64,000 bases of DNA from CBDFLD01 sp965249005 (GTDB taxonomy: Bacteria > Acidobacteriota > UBA6911), in contig CBDFLD010000021.1 of the NCBI GenBank assembly GCA_965249005.1, forward strand, positions 744,001 through 808,000. The letters run 5' to 3'. A program made the position numbers and the translations under genes. The first letter of the stretch is position 1, and every line of letters starts with the position of its first letter. Shown piece by piece: positions 44,115 through 53,441 of the stretch. The notes under the pieces are model-generated. The model saw nothing but the letters and a program-made list of their open reading frames with translations. It ran no database searches and was not told the origin of the DNA.

Positions 44115-44618
44115 TTAGCCCTCACCGACAAGGAGCGATACGCGATTCCGGTTGACGATGATATACGGGACTTTGGCCAGCAAGCCATACTCCTCGGGAG
44201 AGCTCCGTGGGATTCCTTCGATGGTCGGCTCGCTGATCACCAGGAAATCATGGCCTCCGAGATCATCCCTTTCGGACACGGAGCGCCGTATTTTCCCGGA
44301 AATCTCCAATGGAAGAATACCGCCCACAATCGCCCGAACCCGCGACACGTCCGAATCGCGCTCGGCCATATGGCGGAGAGTCTCATCACTATCGCCGTCC
44401 ACCATCTCGTGAGCGAGCAACAGTTCCCCCAATCGGATCAGAACCTGAGGTTTCGTAGCCTGCTGGCCATCCGAGTGCCGAAAGATCGTAACTTCGTCGA
44501 CCCTGACAAAGTCCCGGGGGGCTCCGTTCAAGTAGGTCGTGAGCCTACGCCCCTCCATCGTCACGTGTCCCTTGATCAGAAAGGCTTCGGTGAGAAAAAG
44601 GTCTTTGACATATCTCAC
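44115..44618 (-). CDS. Conserved protein of unknown function
   Basis: I use a GTG start at 44618, with GGGAG seven bases upstream, giving MRYVKDLFLTEAFLIKGHVT. The ~165-residue product is a mix of strands and helices: LTTYLNGAPRDFVRVDEVTIF is followed by a helix-rich middle (PQVLIRLGELLLAHEMVDGD) and the C-terminal strands DFLVISEPTIEGIP and YIIVNRNRVSLL. I recognise no catalytic motif, signal peptide or membrane segment, so it is likely cytoplasmic. The N-terminal segment, preceded by no membrane helix, may be a regulatory domain. It lies upstream of the beta-helix gene on the same strand and divergent from the pilin-like gene at 44815, so the intervening 196 bases probably hold two promoters. 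A longer upstream start (44708) is possible but lacks a ribosome site. Confidence 0.5.
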   Translation of the reverse strand: MRYVKDLFLTEAFLIKGHVTMEGRRLTTYLNGAPRDFVRVDEVTIFRHSDGQQATKPQVLIRLGELLLAHEMVDGDSDETLRHMAERDSDVSRVRAIVGGILPLEISGKIRRSVSERDDLGGHDFLVISEPTIEGIPRSSPEEYGLLAKVPYIIVNRNRVSLLVGEG

Positions 44619-44814
44619 AACGCATCTCCCACGGGGAGGCCGAGCATCCGTATTCGCCCCAAGGAATCCTAGCCGGTGCGAATGGCAGTGCTTATCTCCG
44701 CTTCCCAAGCGACCGAAGAGGTAGTAGTACCCCTATCGCGAGCGTTACCGTCTGCGAACAGGAGCGCCGCGAGTCGGCCGGGTCGTCTCCAAGAATTTCT
44801 TGGGAGGAACCATA

Positions 44815-45222
44815 ATGTTTGCTGGCAGAATTTTGACCCTCTTACTGGCGATGGGAATCGGCCTCTACGTATTTCAATCCCAAATCACGAGAGATACCGG
44901 AGACTCCACGTCCCCGGTTCAACGAATAGACGTTACAGCTATCAGGATGGACCTGCTCGCCATCGCCCAATCCGAACGACTTTATCACGCCTCCAACGGG
45001 CACTATGCCAATTTGGACACCTTAGTTCAAGCCGGAGCCCTGGAGCAGCATCACACGACCCATCCCGGGTATGGTTACAAAGTGGCGTTTTCTGGAAATC
45101 ACCGTTTCAGGGTTACTGCGACACCGGAGCACGCACCAATGCAAGTGAGAGAACCGCGGGAAGCGGGCTCCGTCTCCCCGACATTCTCGATCGACGAAAC
45201 CATGGAGGTAACGCGACATTGA
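44815..45222 (+). CDS. Small exported pilin-like protein
   Basis: The ATG at 44815 is preceded by GGGAGGAACCATA, a strong ribosome site. The product is 135 residues with one N-terminal hydrophobic segment (ILTLLLAMGIGLYVFQ). After it comes DVTAIRMDLLAIAQSERLYHASNGHYANLDTLVQ, which resembles the alpha-helix/beta-region border of type IV pilin-like minor subunits. The short basic N-region lacks the canonical prepilin Gly-Phe cleavage site, so pilin identity is only suggestive. The C-terminal part (FRVTATPEHAP) is beta-rich. It is transcribed rightward, and its stop lies three bases before the stop of the converging dockerin protein. It could be a periplasmic or pseudopilus component. Confidence 0.5.
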   Translation: MFAGRILTLLLAMGIGLYVFQSQITRDTGDSTSPVQRIDVTAIRMDLLAIAQSERLYHASNGHYANLDTLVQAGALEQHHTTHPGYGYKVAFSGNHRFRVTATPEHAPMQVREPREAGSVSPTFSIDETMEVTRH

Positions 45223-45225
45223 AGG

Positions 45226-46866
45226 TCACGGACAAGCGATCACCCCCAGGACCACGTTTGCCAGCAGTTGCAGATCGACGACGTCTGTCCTCCCATCCCG
45301 GTTGATGTCTGACCCAGCCAATGGCACCGACAGAAGTATCGTATTGATAAGTCTCTGAAGATCGAGAGCATCCGCGGTGGCGTCTCCGTTGAAATCACAC
45401 GGTGAGGTCGCCGAGAATTCATAGGCTCCGAGATCGAGAGTGCCGCTTGCCGGTCGAGTCACTGCTGATTGGTGGGGCACATACTGATACTCGACAGGGT
45501 GGGACAACCCGGCCGGGAGAGCCGTTGCCCGATCGATACTGTCCGCCGAGTCGAGAAGTCTGAAATCCCTCCCGGCCTCATCCACGAAACCCGGCGACTC
45601 TCCGGCGACCAAGTCCGTGCCATCGAGGATTGTTCCCGTGAGGACTCCAAAGGTCGACACCCATCCCGGCCTCAGCCAATTGCGCTTCAGATCCAGCGTT
45701 CCGGATCCATCGAGCAACGCCATCGTGGCACCACCGGCTTGGGCATAGACGATGTTGTTGACCAGGTAGCAGTTTTCTTCGTTCGTGGAAAGCCGAACCA
45801 GAGTCGTCCGGTCGCTTCGATACGATACGATGGTATTGTGATATAGGTAGAGAGTCCCCTTGCGGTAGGCACTGGTGTTCCCACTGTCACCGCCATAGTG
45901 GATGATCTGTCTATTCCCGGATCCCTCCGTTTCAATCAAAACATTACCGTAGACGTGGGTAGTCGCGTAATCCGGATCATTCCGGATGAGTGGGCTATCC
46001 TCGCCGTCTACGAGGTCCAACTGGCGGTTACCCCCCTCGATCCAGTTGTAGCGCACGATCAGGCCGGCGGAACGGTCCTTGAGATTGTTTCCCATGCAAC
46101 CGTCCCTCAACGGCCCGAATCGATTGAACTCGAACACAATGTCCTGCGCGGCCGTGTAATTGTTGTGCTGGTAGATGCTTCCCTCGATACCGTTGTCGAA
46201 GATGTAGTTGCCCTCGATCTGGACATCACGGGAAGCAAAGGATTGGCCCGAACCGATAAAGAGTCCATTGCCACTGTCGCGAAGAATGCAGTTTCGGATA
46301 AGGAGGTTTTCGGCTTTCTCGACATAAATGGCGGCCGCATTGTTTGTGTAGGTCTGCTGCGACCCACTGGCCGAAAAAAAAGTATACGGAGACCGTCCGC
46401 TACGAATCTCCAGATTCTCCAGGCGAATATGGCTCGGCATGGTATCGGGAGGATTGCTCGCCCCGCCGACTTTGATCACGCCGCGGCCTTCGTTCCAGTA
46501 GTTCAGGATCCCACGGGTGGTTGCGCCTCGGCCGTCGATAACAGGTAATTCTCCATTCGGTCCCACAACTCCCCGCACGACAATGGGTAGGTTTTCTGTG
46601 CCTTGCCGACAGATCACCCATTTCTCATTGTACGCGTTGGGCCGCCAGTGAATCAGAACCACGTCACCGGGTCCCAGACTCTCCCACGGCACCGCTCCGA
46701 TCGAGGGTAAGGGCTGACCGGGACCCACTTGGTAAACAGCGGCTCTGAGCGGCAGGGGTGCAAGGCCCGACGCCATGCATGCGAGTCCGAGCTTCAGAAG
46801 CACAAACCTGCCCGCTCTGGCGGGGAGAAAGGGGGAAAAAGGGCTTGAGAGTATTGAGATCTTCAT
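45226..46866 (-). CDS. Secreted beta-helix protein with C-terminal dockerin-type domain
   Basis: The N-terminus has a Sec-type signal (FVLLKLGLACMASGLAPLPLRA). A long parallel beta-helix follows with rungs such as IRLENLEIRSGRSPY, LLIRNCILRDSGNGLFIG, VQIEGNYIFDNGIEGS and IVRYNWIEGGNRQ. The end (CDFNGDATADALDLQ...SDINRDGRTDVVDLQ...IACP) is a pair of EF-hand-like calcium-binding loops. This is the layout of a type I dockerin or planctomycete-type calcium-binding module, bracketed by Cys residues that could form a disulfide. The protein should be exported and attached to a partner protein at the surface. No cohesin is visible in the window. Its catalytic activity is unknown. Confidence 0.8.
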   Translation of the reverse strand: MKISILSSPFSPFLPARAGRFVLLKLGLACMASGLAPLPLRAAVYQVGPGQPLPSIGAVPWESLGPGDVVLIHWRPNAYNEKWVICRQGTENLPIVVRGVVGPNGELPVIDGRGATTRGILNYWNEGRGVIKVGGASNPPDTMPSHIRLENLEIRSGRSPYTFFSASGSQQTYTNNAAAIYVEKAENLLIRNCILRDSGNGLFIGSGQSFASRDVQIEGNYIFDNGIEGSIYQHNNYTAAQDIVFEFNRFGPLRDGCMGNNLKDRSAGLIVRYNWIEGGNRQLDLVDGEDSPLIRNDPDYATTHVYGNVLIETEGSGNRQIIHYGGDSGNTSAYRKGTLYLYHNTIVSYRSDRTTLVRLSTNEENCYLVNNIVYAQAGGATMALLDGSGTLDLKRNWLRPGWVSTFGVLTGTILDGTDLVAGESPGFVDEAGRDFRLLDSADSIDRATALPAGLSHPVEYQYVPHQSAVTRPASGTLDLGAYEFSATSPCDFNGDATADALDLQRLINTILLSVPLAGSDINRDGRTDVVDLQLLANVVLGVIACP

Positions 46867-47105
46867 TGTCGTACAGGTCCGGCCCGCTAGAGAATACTAC
46901 CAGTGGACACAATGGAGTTTTGTGATCGAGATACCAAGATCGTCAATTTTCAAGGGAACCGGTGATCGTATGCGTATGGATCAATCCAGGCAGAGCGTGG
47001 ACAATGCACTCCGGAACTCATATGCTGGTGTTTGGCCCGCATGACGCTGGGCACCGGCCATCTGGAGTGCCAAGCCTACCGTGAGTATCCGCCCGCGAGA
47101 ATCGC

Positions 47106-47795
47106 ATGAAAACGACCGAGGTCGAGCTCAACGATAACCTGCAAATCGAAATTCTCGATGACCCCAACCCGCTTGCCTACCCGAGCCGGGTGGACGACAT
47201 CCTGGAAGATCGGTTCTTGATCGCGTGGCCAACACATCGGGGAGTGCGGGTTCCGTTTCACACGGGGCAGGAGTTGAGGGTTTCCTTCGTTCGAAAGGAC
47301 GCCGTATACTCCTTCCAAGCTACCGTTGAGGAAAAGATGCAGCGGCCGCTACCGAGGTTGGTACTACATCCAAGCGACCAGCCTCAAAGACTACAACGGC
47401 GTTCCTATTTTCGGGTCCAGGTCCACTGGCTCATTGAATTGGTCGCCACCGCGCCAAGCGCCACCGCGTCAAGCGCCACCGCTGCCCCGAGCGCCGACCC
47501 TAACGCGGAGACGTTGGTTGCACGTTTCAAGGCACACACCCATGATCTGTCCGGATCGGGACTGTCGGTGCGACACGCGTCGGCGATACCGATCGGCTCC
47601 GTGTTTGAGACACGTCTCATTGTCCCGGAAGAGCTTCCCGCGCTGAACCTCCTGTGTGAGGTCGTTCGAAACGAGGCGCTGGGACCGGACACGGGTTATA
47701 TTGTCGGGTTGAGGTATCTTTCCATCACCGAGAGGCAGCGGTCACGCATCATTCGACATCTGATGCGCGCTCAGCGAAAAGGGACGTCTCCCTAG
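47106..47795 (+). CDS. PilZ-domain (YcgR-like) cyclic-di-GMP-binding protein
   Basis: The protein has an N-terminal YcgR/PilZN-like region (VELNDNLQIEILDDPNPLAYPSRV) and a PilZ domain. The c-di-GMP-binding motifs are RRSYFRV (RxxxR) and DLSGSGLSV (DxSxxG). Between them is an Ala/Ser/Thr/Pro-rich insert (TAPSATASSATAAPSA), encoded by 15-bp repeats, that appears to expand the loop. Such proteins read the second messenger c-di-GMP and typically slow flagellar motility or alter exopolysaccharide output. The stop is inside a large inverted repeat at 47783-47833. I see no flagellar genes in the window. Start at 47106 has only a weak ribosome site. Confidence 0.85.
   Translation: MKTTEVELNDNLQIEILDDPNPLAYPSRVDDILEDRFLIAWPTHRGVRVPFHTGQELRVSFVRKDAVYSFQATVEEKMQRPLPRLVLHPSDQPQRLQRRSYFRVQVHWLIELVATAPSATASSATAAPSADPNAETLVARFKAHTHDLSGSGLSVRHASAIPIGSVFETRLIVPEELPALNLLCEVVRNEALGPDTGYIVGLRYLSITERQRSRIIRHLMRAQRKGTSP
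47445..47492. repeat. 15-bp in-frame tandem repeat in the PilZ gene
   Basis: Units GCCACCGCGCCAAGC and GCCACCGCGTCAAGC are followed by a degenerate third copy. They encode the Ala/Thr/Ser-rich loop. The repeat shares the core CCGCGCCAAGCG with the signal-peptide repeat at 11796-11850. Confidence 0.85.
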
Positions 47796-47833
47796 TTTCC
47801 CGCTTTGGAAAACGGGGAAACTAGGGAGACGTC
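47783..47833. terminator. Bidirectional terminator-like hairpin between converging genes
   Basis: Perfect 19-bp arms, GACGTCTCCCTAGTTTCCC at 47783-47801 and its complement at 47815-47833, flank a 13-base loop. The PilZ stop TAG is inside the left arm and the pseudokinase stop lies just after the right arm. There is no T-run, so it may block read-through by structure rather than act as a classical intrinsic terminator. Confidence 0.6.
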
Positions 47834-47843
47834 TCCTGGTGCG

Positions 47844-50800
47844 CTAATCGCGTTTCGCGGTCAAGACCTTGCGGTCATCAATTTCCTTGAGCTTCAACCA
47901 TAGAAGCTTGAGCGCCCGCGCCCGCCGCGTGTCCTGCAGTTTGAACTTCTGGAAGATCTCGCCGTCCTTGGAGTAGCTGAGGTCGCACTTGTCATCATCG
48001 ACCGTGAGATCGAGAGCGTTGAATGGCATACGAAATTGGTGGGGGCCTTTTTCCGGACGATACTCTACCTCGTAATAGTTCATCAAGAAGACGCCTTCGC
48101 AACTGCCCCGCAACCAACCGTGGCTGTGTTCCACGAAAAACCGGTGAACCTGCTCTTTGTGCTTTTGGATGCTGACAAGTTCCCGGTCCGCTTTCGTCAT
48201 CTCACGCAAGGTGAGACTTTCAGCATCGTAGACAAAGGACAGTTCCTGTCCGTCCAGGAACCGATACCTTCGGGTCGTCTGCTGCCCGAGTGCATTCCGG
48301 ACACTGACCTCGTGCTCACCGACGCCCACTTTGAGCTTTTCTACCTCTCCGTCGCCATCCACGGATTGACCGTCGATCAGGATCGTCGCCGGCTCTCCGA
48401 GTCGATGAACCGTGACCGTAGCACGAGCAGATGCGAGCCGTGCGTCAACGCGGGATGTAAGCTCCGCGAGTCTCGGATCGTTCGGGTTGAGACTGGCGAG
48501 CTCCTCTAGTGCCAAGCGGGCTTTATCGTATTTGCCGTCATACAGAGCGCTCGTGTACGCTTCCATGGACTTCTGCGCCTCGGTCGTTCGACTTTGAATC
48601 CCTAATGCGGTCGAATTCTCCGGATAGTCGGCTAGCCAACGATCCAGGGTACCCTGAGCCTCGTCGTATTGTCCCGCCTCGAACAACACCTCCACCCGCC
48701 CGGCCAGTACCTTGTGCTCCTGTTTTCTCTTCGCCGAGTCGAGGTCGTCCTTGCGCCGCCGAGCGCGCTGCCGGGCGATTCCGGCGCTTCGAGCCCGCCA
48801 GCGGGACCGTAAGCTGCCGATCTGAGGATGATCCGGACGAAGCTTTTCTATCTTGTCCAGTTCCCGACGGGCCTTGGTGAGCCGACCTGTTTTGATCCAG
48901 GATGCGGTGTTCCGAATCCACCGGCCCACGAGCCTATCCTCGTCGGTCCCGTCGAGGTCGGACACTCGGGTTTCGCCTTCAATCTCGTCCAAAAGGACCA
49001 ACGCTTGTTCGTGATCCGGGTCGTTGTCGAGTAGCATCAATAGTGAAGCCCTGCTCGCGTCCAGTTCACCTTGTTCAAACAAGTCCCGAGCCTGTTGAAG
49101 CAAGCTTCCGGGATCCGGAGCCTCTCCCGCCGCCCCGACAAAACCAGCATTCGGACCGATCCCGCCTCCGCCGGAAACCGAGGCAACTTGCGCCGATCCT
49201 TCGTCGGTCTGCCACAGATCCTGTACCCAGAATCCAACCGCCACCAACGCCGTGGCGCCTAGTAGGGCAAGTCCGATCCAGCGCCCCTTCCGACTCACTA
49301 GCGACCTAATGCGGTCCGAAAAGCCGATCAGCTCGGACCCTGCAGTCTCAGGCGTTGCTGGATCTTGATCCTCGACGTTGAGACTGCCGCTCTTTTTACC
49401 CAACACGTCTTCCTCGATCTGATCGAGGAGTGAGCGGAGTCTGGTTCCCTGACCGTCCGAGGTACTGGAGTCGGGCAAACCCTCCACACTCTGTGGTTGA
49501 GCCGGCTCTGAGGCCTGCTCGGCGACAGATTTTTCAAAAGAGCTCTGAATTCCAGCCAGCAGCGACCGCGCCCGCTCGTTCGAAGGATCCAATTCCAGCA
49601 CCTGGTTGACTTGCGTGACGGCTCCTTCAAAATCCTCCGCATCGAGTTGCTCCTGGCTCTTCGCTAGCGCCGCTTCGATTTGTAGACTTCTTTCGCCTTC
49701 GGCAAGGCCTGCCTCTACCCGCTGAAACAATTCAGCCGCTCGCTTGCTGGCCGGATCCAGCTTTTGAACTTCACCGAGGGCAGCTGCGGCCGCATCGTAA
49801 TCTTGCCGTTCGAGGGACTGTTCGGCCGCTGAAAGAAGCTGGTCTATCTGGCGCCGCTCCGCCTCCTTCGCTTGTCTTTTTGAAAGCTCTGCTTCTCTCA
49901 GCTGCTCGATCTCTTCGGAAAGCTCGACCGCCCGAGTGTTTCCGGAATCGAGTTCCAGTACGATCTGCAGCTCGTTTTCCGCCTCAACGAGTCTCTGTTG
50001 CAGGATCCATGCCTCTGCCTGGACAATGTGAGAGCGAATCTTCGACTCCCGCTCCGAGTCAGACTGGGCGCTTTCGATGAGCAACAGCAGGTTGGTCGCT
50101 TCCGAGTTCCCGGGTGAGGCGTCAAATACCGATTCCACCCGTTCCCGGGCACTGCTGTAGTCCCTTTGATTCAGCAGTTGAAACGCCTCCTCGACCCACT
50201 GGTGAACTCTAGACTCTTCTTCGATGCCGTGCTCGGCGCCAGGCGTCCTCTCTACGGATGACTGATCGGGCGCACCGGATTCCACCGGCGCCTCGTACCA
50301 GGAACCGAGTGTTTGCGTGGCTGTTTCATCCAGTTCCGAAACTGCAAGAGTCCCTCCCGTTTGGGGTGGGGACGCATCGCCGCCCGGAGACGGTTCCTCG
50401 TTGCGATGACCAACCACCGTGGCCGCGTCCTCGGTCAAGGGTTCCAGTTGGGCTGACACGGAAACCGGCAGGGTGTCCCCCGAAACGGCACTGGAAACGA
50501 ATTCCTGGGAGACGGAACGAATAACTTCCTGCTGCTCCCCCAGTGACTGCATTGCCCGATAAAGGGTCGCGTAATCGGGTTCGTGTGAGCTCTCGAGGAG
50601 TTTTTCGAAATCGCGTAACAACTTGGCGGTGCGCAAAGGCAAGCTGGGCGCTCCGCTGATCTTTCTCAATTTTGGGACCGCTTTTGCCAGCTCGAGCATC
50701 ATTAGCTGTGAGGCCTCGGCCAAATCCTGAGAAAGCTCCCGGATCGCGTCGGCAAATTGTCCCGTCGAGGATCTATTCTCAGGCTCGGGAGCTTGGCATG

Positions 50801-51502
50801 CTTCCAGAATGGGCCACAGGCCCATCGGAATATCGGGGAAATCCTCCATGGGCGAGATCTTTTCTGTCGCGTCGTTCGCCTCCTGACCGTCGAGGGGATG
50901 AACCAGAGTGCACAGATGCTGCGCTATTGCCGCCAAGGCGTATACATCGGCAGCAGGGCCTGGTGGCGCTTGCTCGATCCGATCCGGAGCCCGGTAATCA
51001 CCAGCTGATAGCCTGGCTTCCGGCGCCCCTTCGGTCAGTGATGCCACGCTGAAGTCTCGGATCTTGACAACCCCCTGGACGGAAATGTGAATCTTTCCGG
51101 GGTCCAGGCTTCCATGAAGAATTCGATTCTGGTGCGCCCCATCGAGACCTTCAGCAGCCTGACAGATCATGGCCAATTTTTTCTCGATTGGTAGGGCGAT
51201 TCGTTCGTTGATGAGCTTTTGGAACGTAGTCCCCTCGAGGTACTCGGTAACAATGTAGGGCACGTCGCCAACCTCTCCGACTTCCAGGATGGCGGCGATA
51301 TGGGGATGACGCAGCTTGGCGAGACCGATCGCTTCTTGGGTCCACTCCTTTAGCAGCAGTTCATCGCGGTGCGAGCCGTCCCCGATGGTTCGAATGGCCA
51401 CGGTTTGGGAACTTTCGTTTGCGCATCCCTTGTAGACGCCGCCCCCCCCGGGGCATCCCCCAACTTTTCTGAGATATTGTATTTACCTAGCTTCTGAATC
51501 AT
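47844..51502 (-). CDS. Membrane pseudokinase with TPR/helical repeats and PEGA-like domain (frameshifted)
   Basis: The kinase-like domain starts MIQKLGKYNISEKLG at 51502. Its frame then breaks in a run of eight G in the coding strand (51442-51449). The main frame resumes with VAIRTIGDGSHRDELL. The catalytic motifs are degenerate: VAIR instead of VAIK, LHGSLDPGKIHI where HRDLKPxNI is expected, and DFS in place of DFG. This is therefore a pseudokinase. A long repetitive, charged helical and TPR-like region follows. Next come one transmembrane helix (WIGLALLGATALVAVGFW), more TPR-like repeats and a C-terminal region with a PEGA-like stretch (ILIDGQSVDGDGEVEKLKVGVGEHEV). The domain likely binds rather than phosphorylates. 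The frame break means only part may be made. Its partner is unknown. Confidence 0.8.
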
Positions 51503-51698
51503 TTTAGGATCTTCTTGAGAGTCTTGCTTGCTGTCGCCTCTCCGTGGACACACCGACAAGGTACAATTGTCCAAAGACTTCCTGTTTAGGGTCCATATCG
51601 GCTCCGGGGGTTTCACCCTTATGCCTGGATTTGTGTTTTGCGACATGTAACCGCGTCCGTACACTCAACAGACAACCGTCTCAACCAGGAGCATTGAA

Positions 51699-52691
51699 AT
51701 GCAACGACGTAGTCTCTTGATTATTCTGTGGGTTAGCCTGTCTATTCCCATCTCGAGATCTCCAGGAGTGCCGGCGCAGGCCGATAGGGATTTAACAGAA
51801 CAAGACATCGAACGCTGGATGCAAGAGTTATCGAACTGGGGACGATGGGGCTCTGACGATCAGGTCGGTGCCATCAACCTGATCGATGCCAAGAAGCGAA
51901 AGGCGGCGGCGCAGCTCGTAACGGAGGGGATTTCCGTTTCCTTGGCCCGCGACACGGACAAGGCACGCGCTGTGGACAATCCACGACCGTTCGTTCACGA
52001 AATGAACGTAACGGGCGACAGCGACGGCAAATACAGCATGGATACATACTCCGTTCAATATCACGGATATGCCCACACTCATTTGGACGCGCTGTGCCAT
52101 ATGTTCCACAATGGGAAAATGTTCAACGGATACTCTCAGCGGGAGATAACGGCTCAAGGAGCGCAACAGCTGGGCATTCACCATCTAAAGAACGGCATTG
52201 TCACCCGCGGAATCTTAATGGACATCGCCCGGCTCAAGGGTGTTCCCTACCTGGAACCTCCCACGGCCATTTTCCCGGAGGATCTCGAAGCATGGGAGCG
52301 AAAGGCAGGCATCCGGGTCGGCCCCGGGGACGCCGTTTTCATCCGTACCGGTCGCTGGGCACGGCGGGCGGAGAAGGGCGCCTGGAACGTGGCCAATCTC
52401 TCGGCTGGGTTGCATGCATCTTGCGCCAAATGGCTGAGAGAGAGAGACGTCGCTCTGCTGGGAAGCGACGCAGCCAGTGATGTCATGCCGTCCGGGGTCG
52501 ATGGCGTGGCACAACCCATCCATCAACTGGTGCTGATTGCATTGGGTGTTCACATATTCGACAACTGCGACCTCGAGGCACTCAGCGAGGTTGCCGCGGC
52601 CCAGAAAAGATGGGAATTCCTGTTGACGGCCGCCCCTATTCGGGTGACCGGAGGAACCGGCTCGCCCTTGAATCCGATCGCCACCTTCTGA
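51699..52691 (+). CDS. Exported cyclase-family protein (kynurenine formamidase-like)
   Basis: The 330-residue protein has a signal peptide (RRSLLIILWVSLSIPISRSPG) and the cyclase-family metal motif HTHLDALCH (residues 126-134), the equivalent of HGTHxDxPxH in bacterial kynurenine formamidases. It also has AINLIDAKKRKAAAQLV and the conserved VGPGDAVFIRTGR near the middle. Family members are metal-dependent amidases, hydrolases or isomerases. Export is unusual for formamidases, so I would not assign the tryptophan pathway. An AGGAG ribosome site precedes the ATG. It is followed by YqgE on the same strand, 158 bases later. Confidence 0.85.
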   Translation: MQRRSLLIILWVSLSIPISRSPGVPAQADRDLTEQDIERWMQELSNWGRWGSDDQVGAINLIDAKKRKAAAQLVTEGISVSLARDTDKARAVDNPRPFVHEMNVTGDSDGKYSMDTYSVQYHGYAHTHLDALCHMFHNGKMFNGYSQREITAQGAQQLGIHHLKNGIVTRGILMDIARLKGVPYLEPPTAIFPEDLEAWERKAGIRVGPGDAVFIRTGRWARRAEKGAWNVANLSAGLHASCAKWLRERDVALLGSDAASDVMPSGVDGVAQPIHQLVLIALGVHIFDNCDLEALSEVAAAQKRWEFLLTAAPIRVTGGTGSPLNPIATF

Positions 52692-52849
52692 CCAAAATGG
52701 ACTCGGCTTTGGCGAACCGGAGGGACGCCAGCAACGCCAAGGTGCTGGGAAACGGAGGCTTCGCTTGACTAGCCGAGGCACTCGGACGGAATGCGAACCT
52801 CGACTTTTTGAATCTAGACAACAGGCAGCTTCATCCCTATGATTTAGTG

Positions 52850-53407
52850 ATGAAAGCTACCAACGACCATGGATTCGCCCCTTCGCTCCTGTTGTCCATG
52901 CCTCAGCTGCTCGACCCGAACTTCAACCGCACCGTGGTGCTGCTGTGCGAACATACCGACGATGGAGCGTTTGGTCTCGTTATGAACCGACCCACGGAGG
53001 CATCGGCATCGCTTGCGGTTCGCTTGGATCCTCCGCCGGCAAGAGACGCCGGTCTGCAGTTGTGGGAAGGAGGCCCTGTGGATCCTCAGCGTGGGTGGAT
53101 CATCACTACCGACGAACCTGTAAAGCAAGAGCACATTTGCGTCGTACAAGGTTTGTACCTTTCCACGTCACCCGCACTCGTGAGGCACGTCATCGAAGGG
53201 GGGAACCAACGTGCACGTCTTCTCACGGGCTACGCCGGGTGGGGGCCGGGCCAATTGGATTCTGAGGTTCGCTCCTCGGCATGGCTCACCAGCGACGTTC
53301 ATCTGGACATAGTGTTCGACACTCCTGCCGATCACATGTGGGAGACCGCGATTCGTCGAATGGGCGCGGACCCGGACGCCTTGCAGATGGGTCAGGGTGT
53401 TCACTAG
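52850..53407 (+). CDS. yqgE: YqgE/AlgH-family protein (UPF0301)
   Basis: The protein carries the conserved features of the DUF179/YqgE family: APSLLLSMPQLLDPNFNRTVVLLCEH, GAFGLVMNRPTE, LQLWEGGPVDPQRGWII, and the C-terminal RLLTGYAGWGPGQLDSEVRSSAWL. The 185-residue length matches the family. I choose the ATG at 52850 because the TTG at 52808 has no ribosome site. The family is conserved in many bacteria and its biochemical role remains unclear. It lies in the same direction after the cyclase gene and 34 bases from the converging permease. Confidence 0.9.
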   Translation: MKATNDHGFAPSLLLSMPQLLDPNFNRTVVLLCEHTDDGAFGLVMNRPTEASASLAVRLDPPPARDAGLQLWEGGPVDPQRGWIITTDEPVKQEHICVVQGLYLSTSPALVRHVIEGGNQRARLLTGYAGWGPGQLDSEVRSSAWLTSDVHLDIVFDTPADHMWETAIRRMGADPDALQMGQGVH

Positions 53408-53441
53408 CTCGCCTTCGGATCACCGCGTTCCGCCCGCAGCG

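Noticed and set aside
46867..47105. Additional small gene between the dockerin protein and the PilZ gene
   Set aside because: No frame longer than background has a ribosome site. It is likely promoter DNA for both divergent genes.
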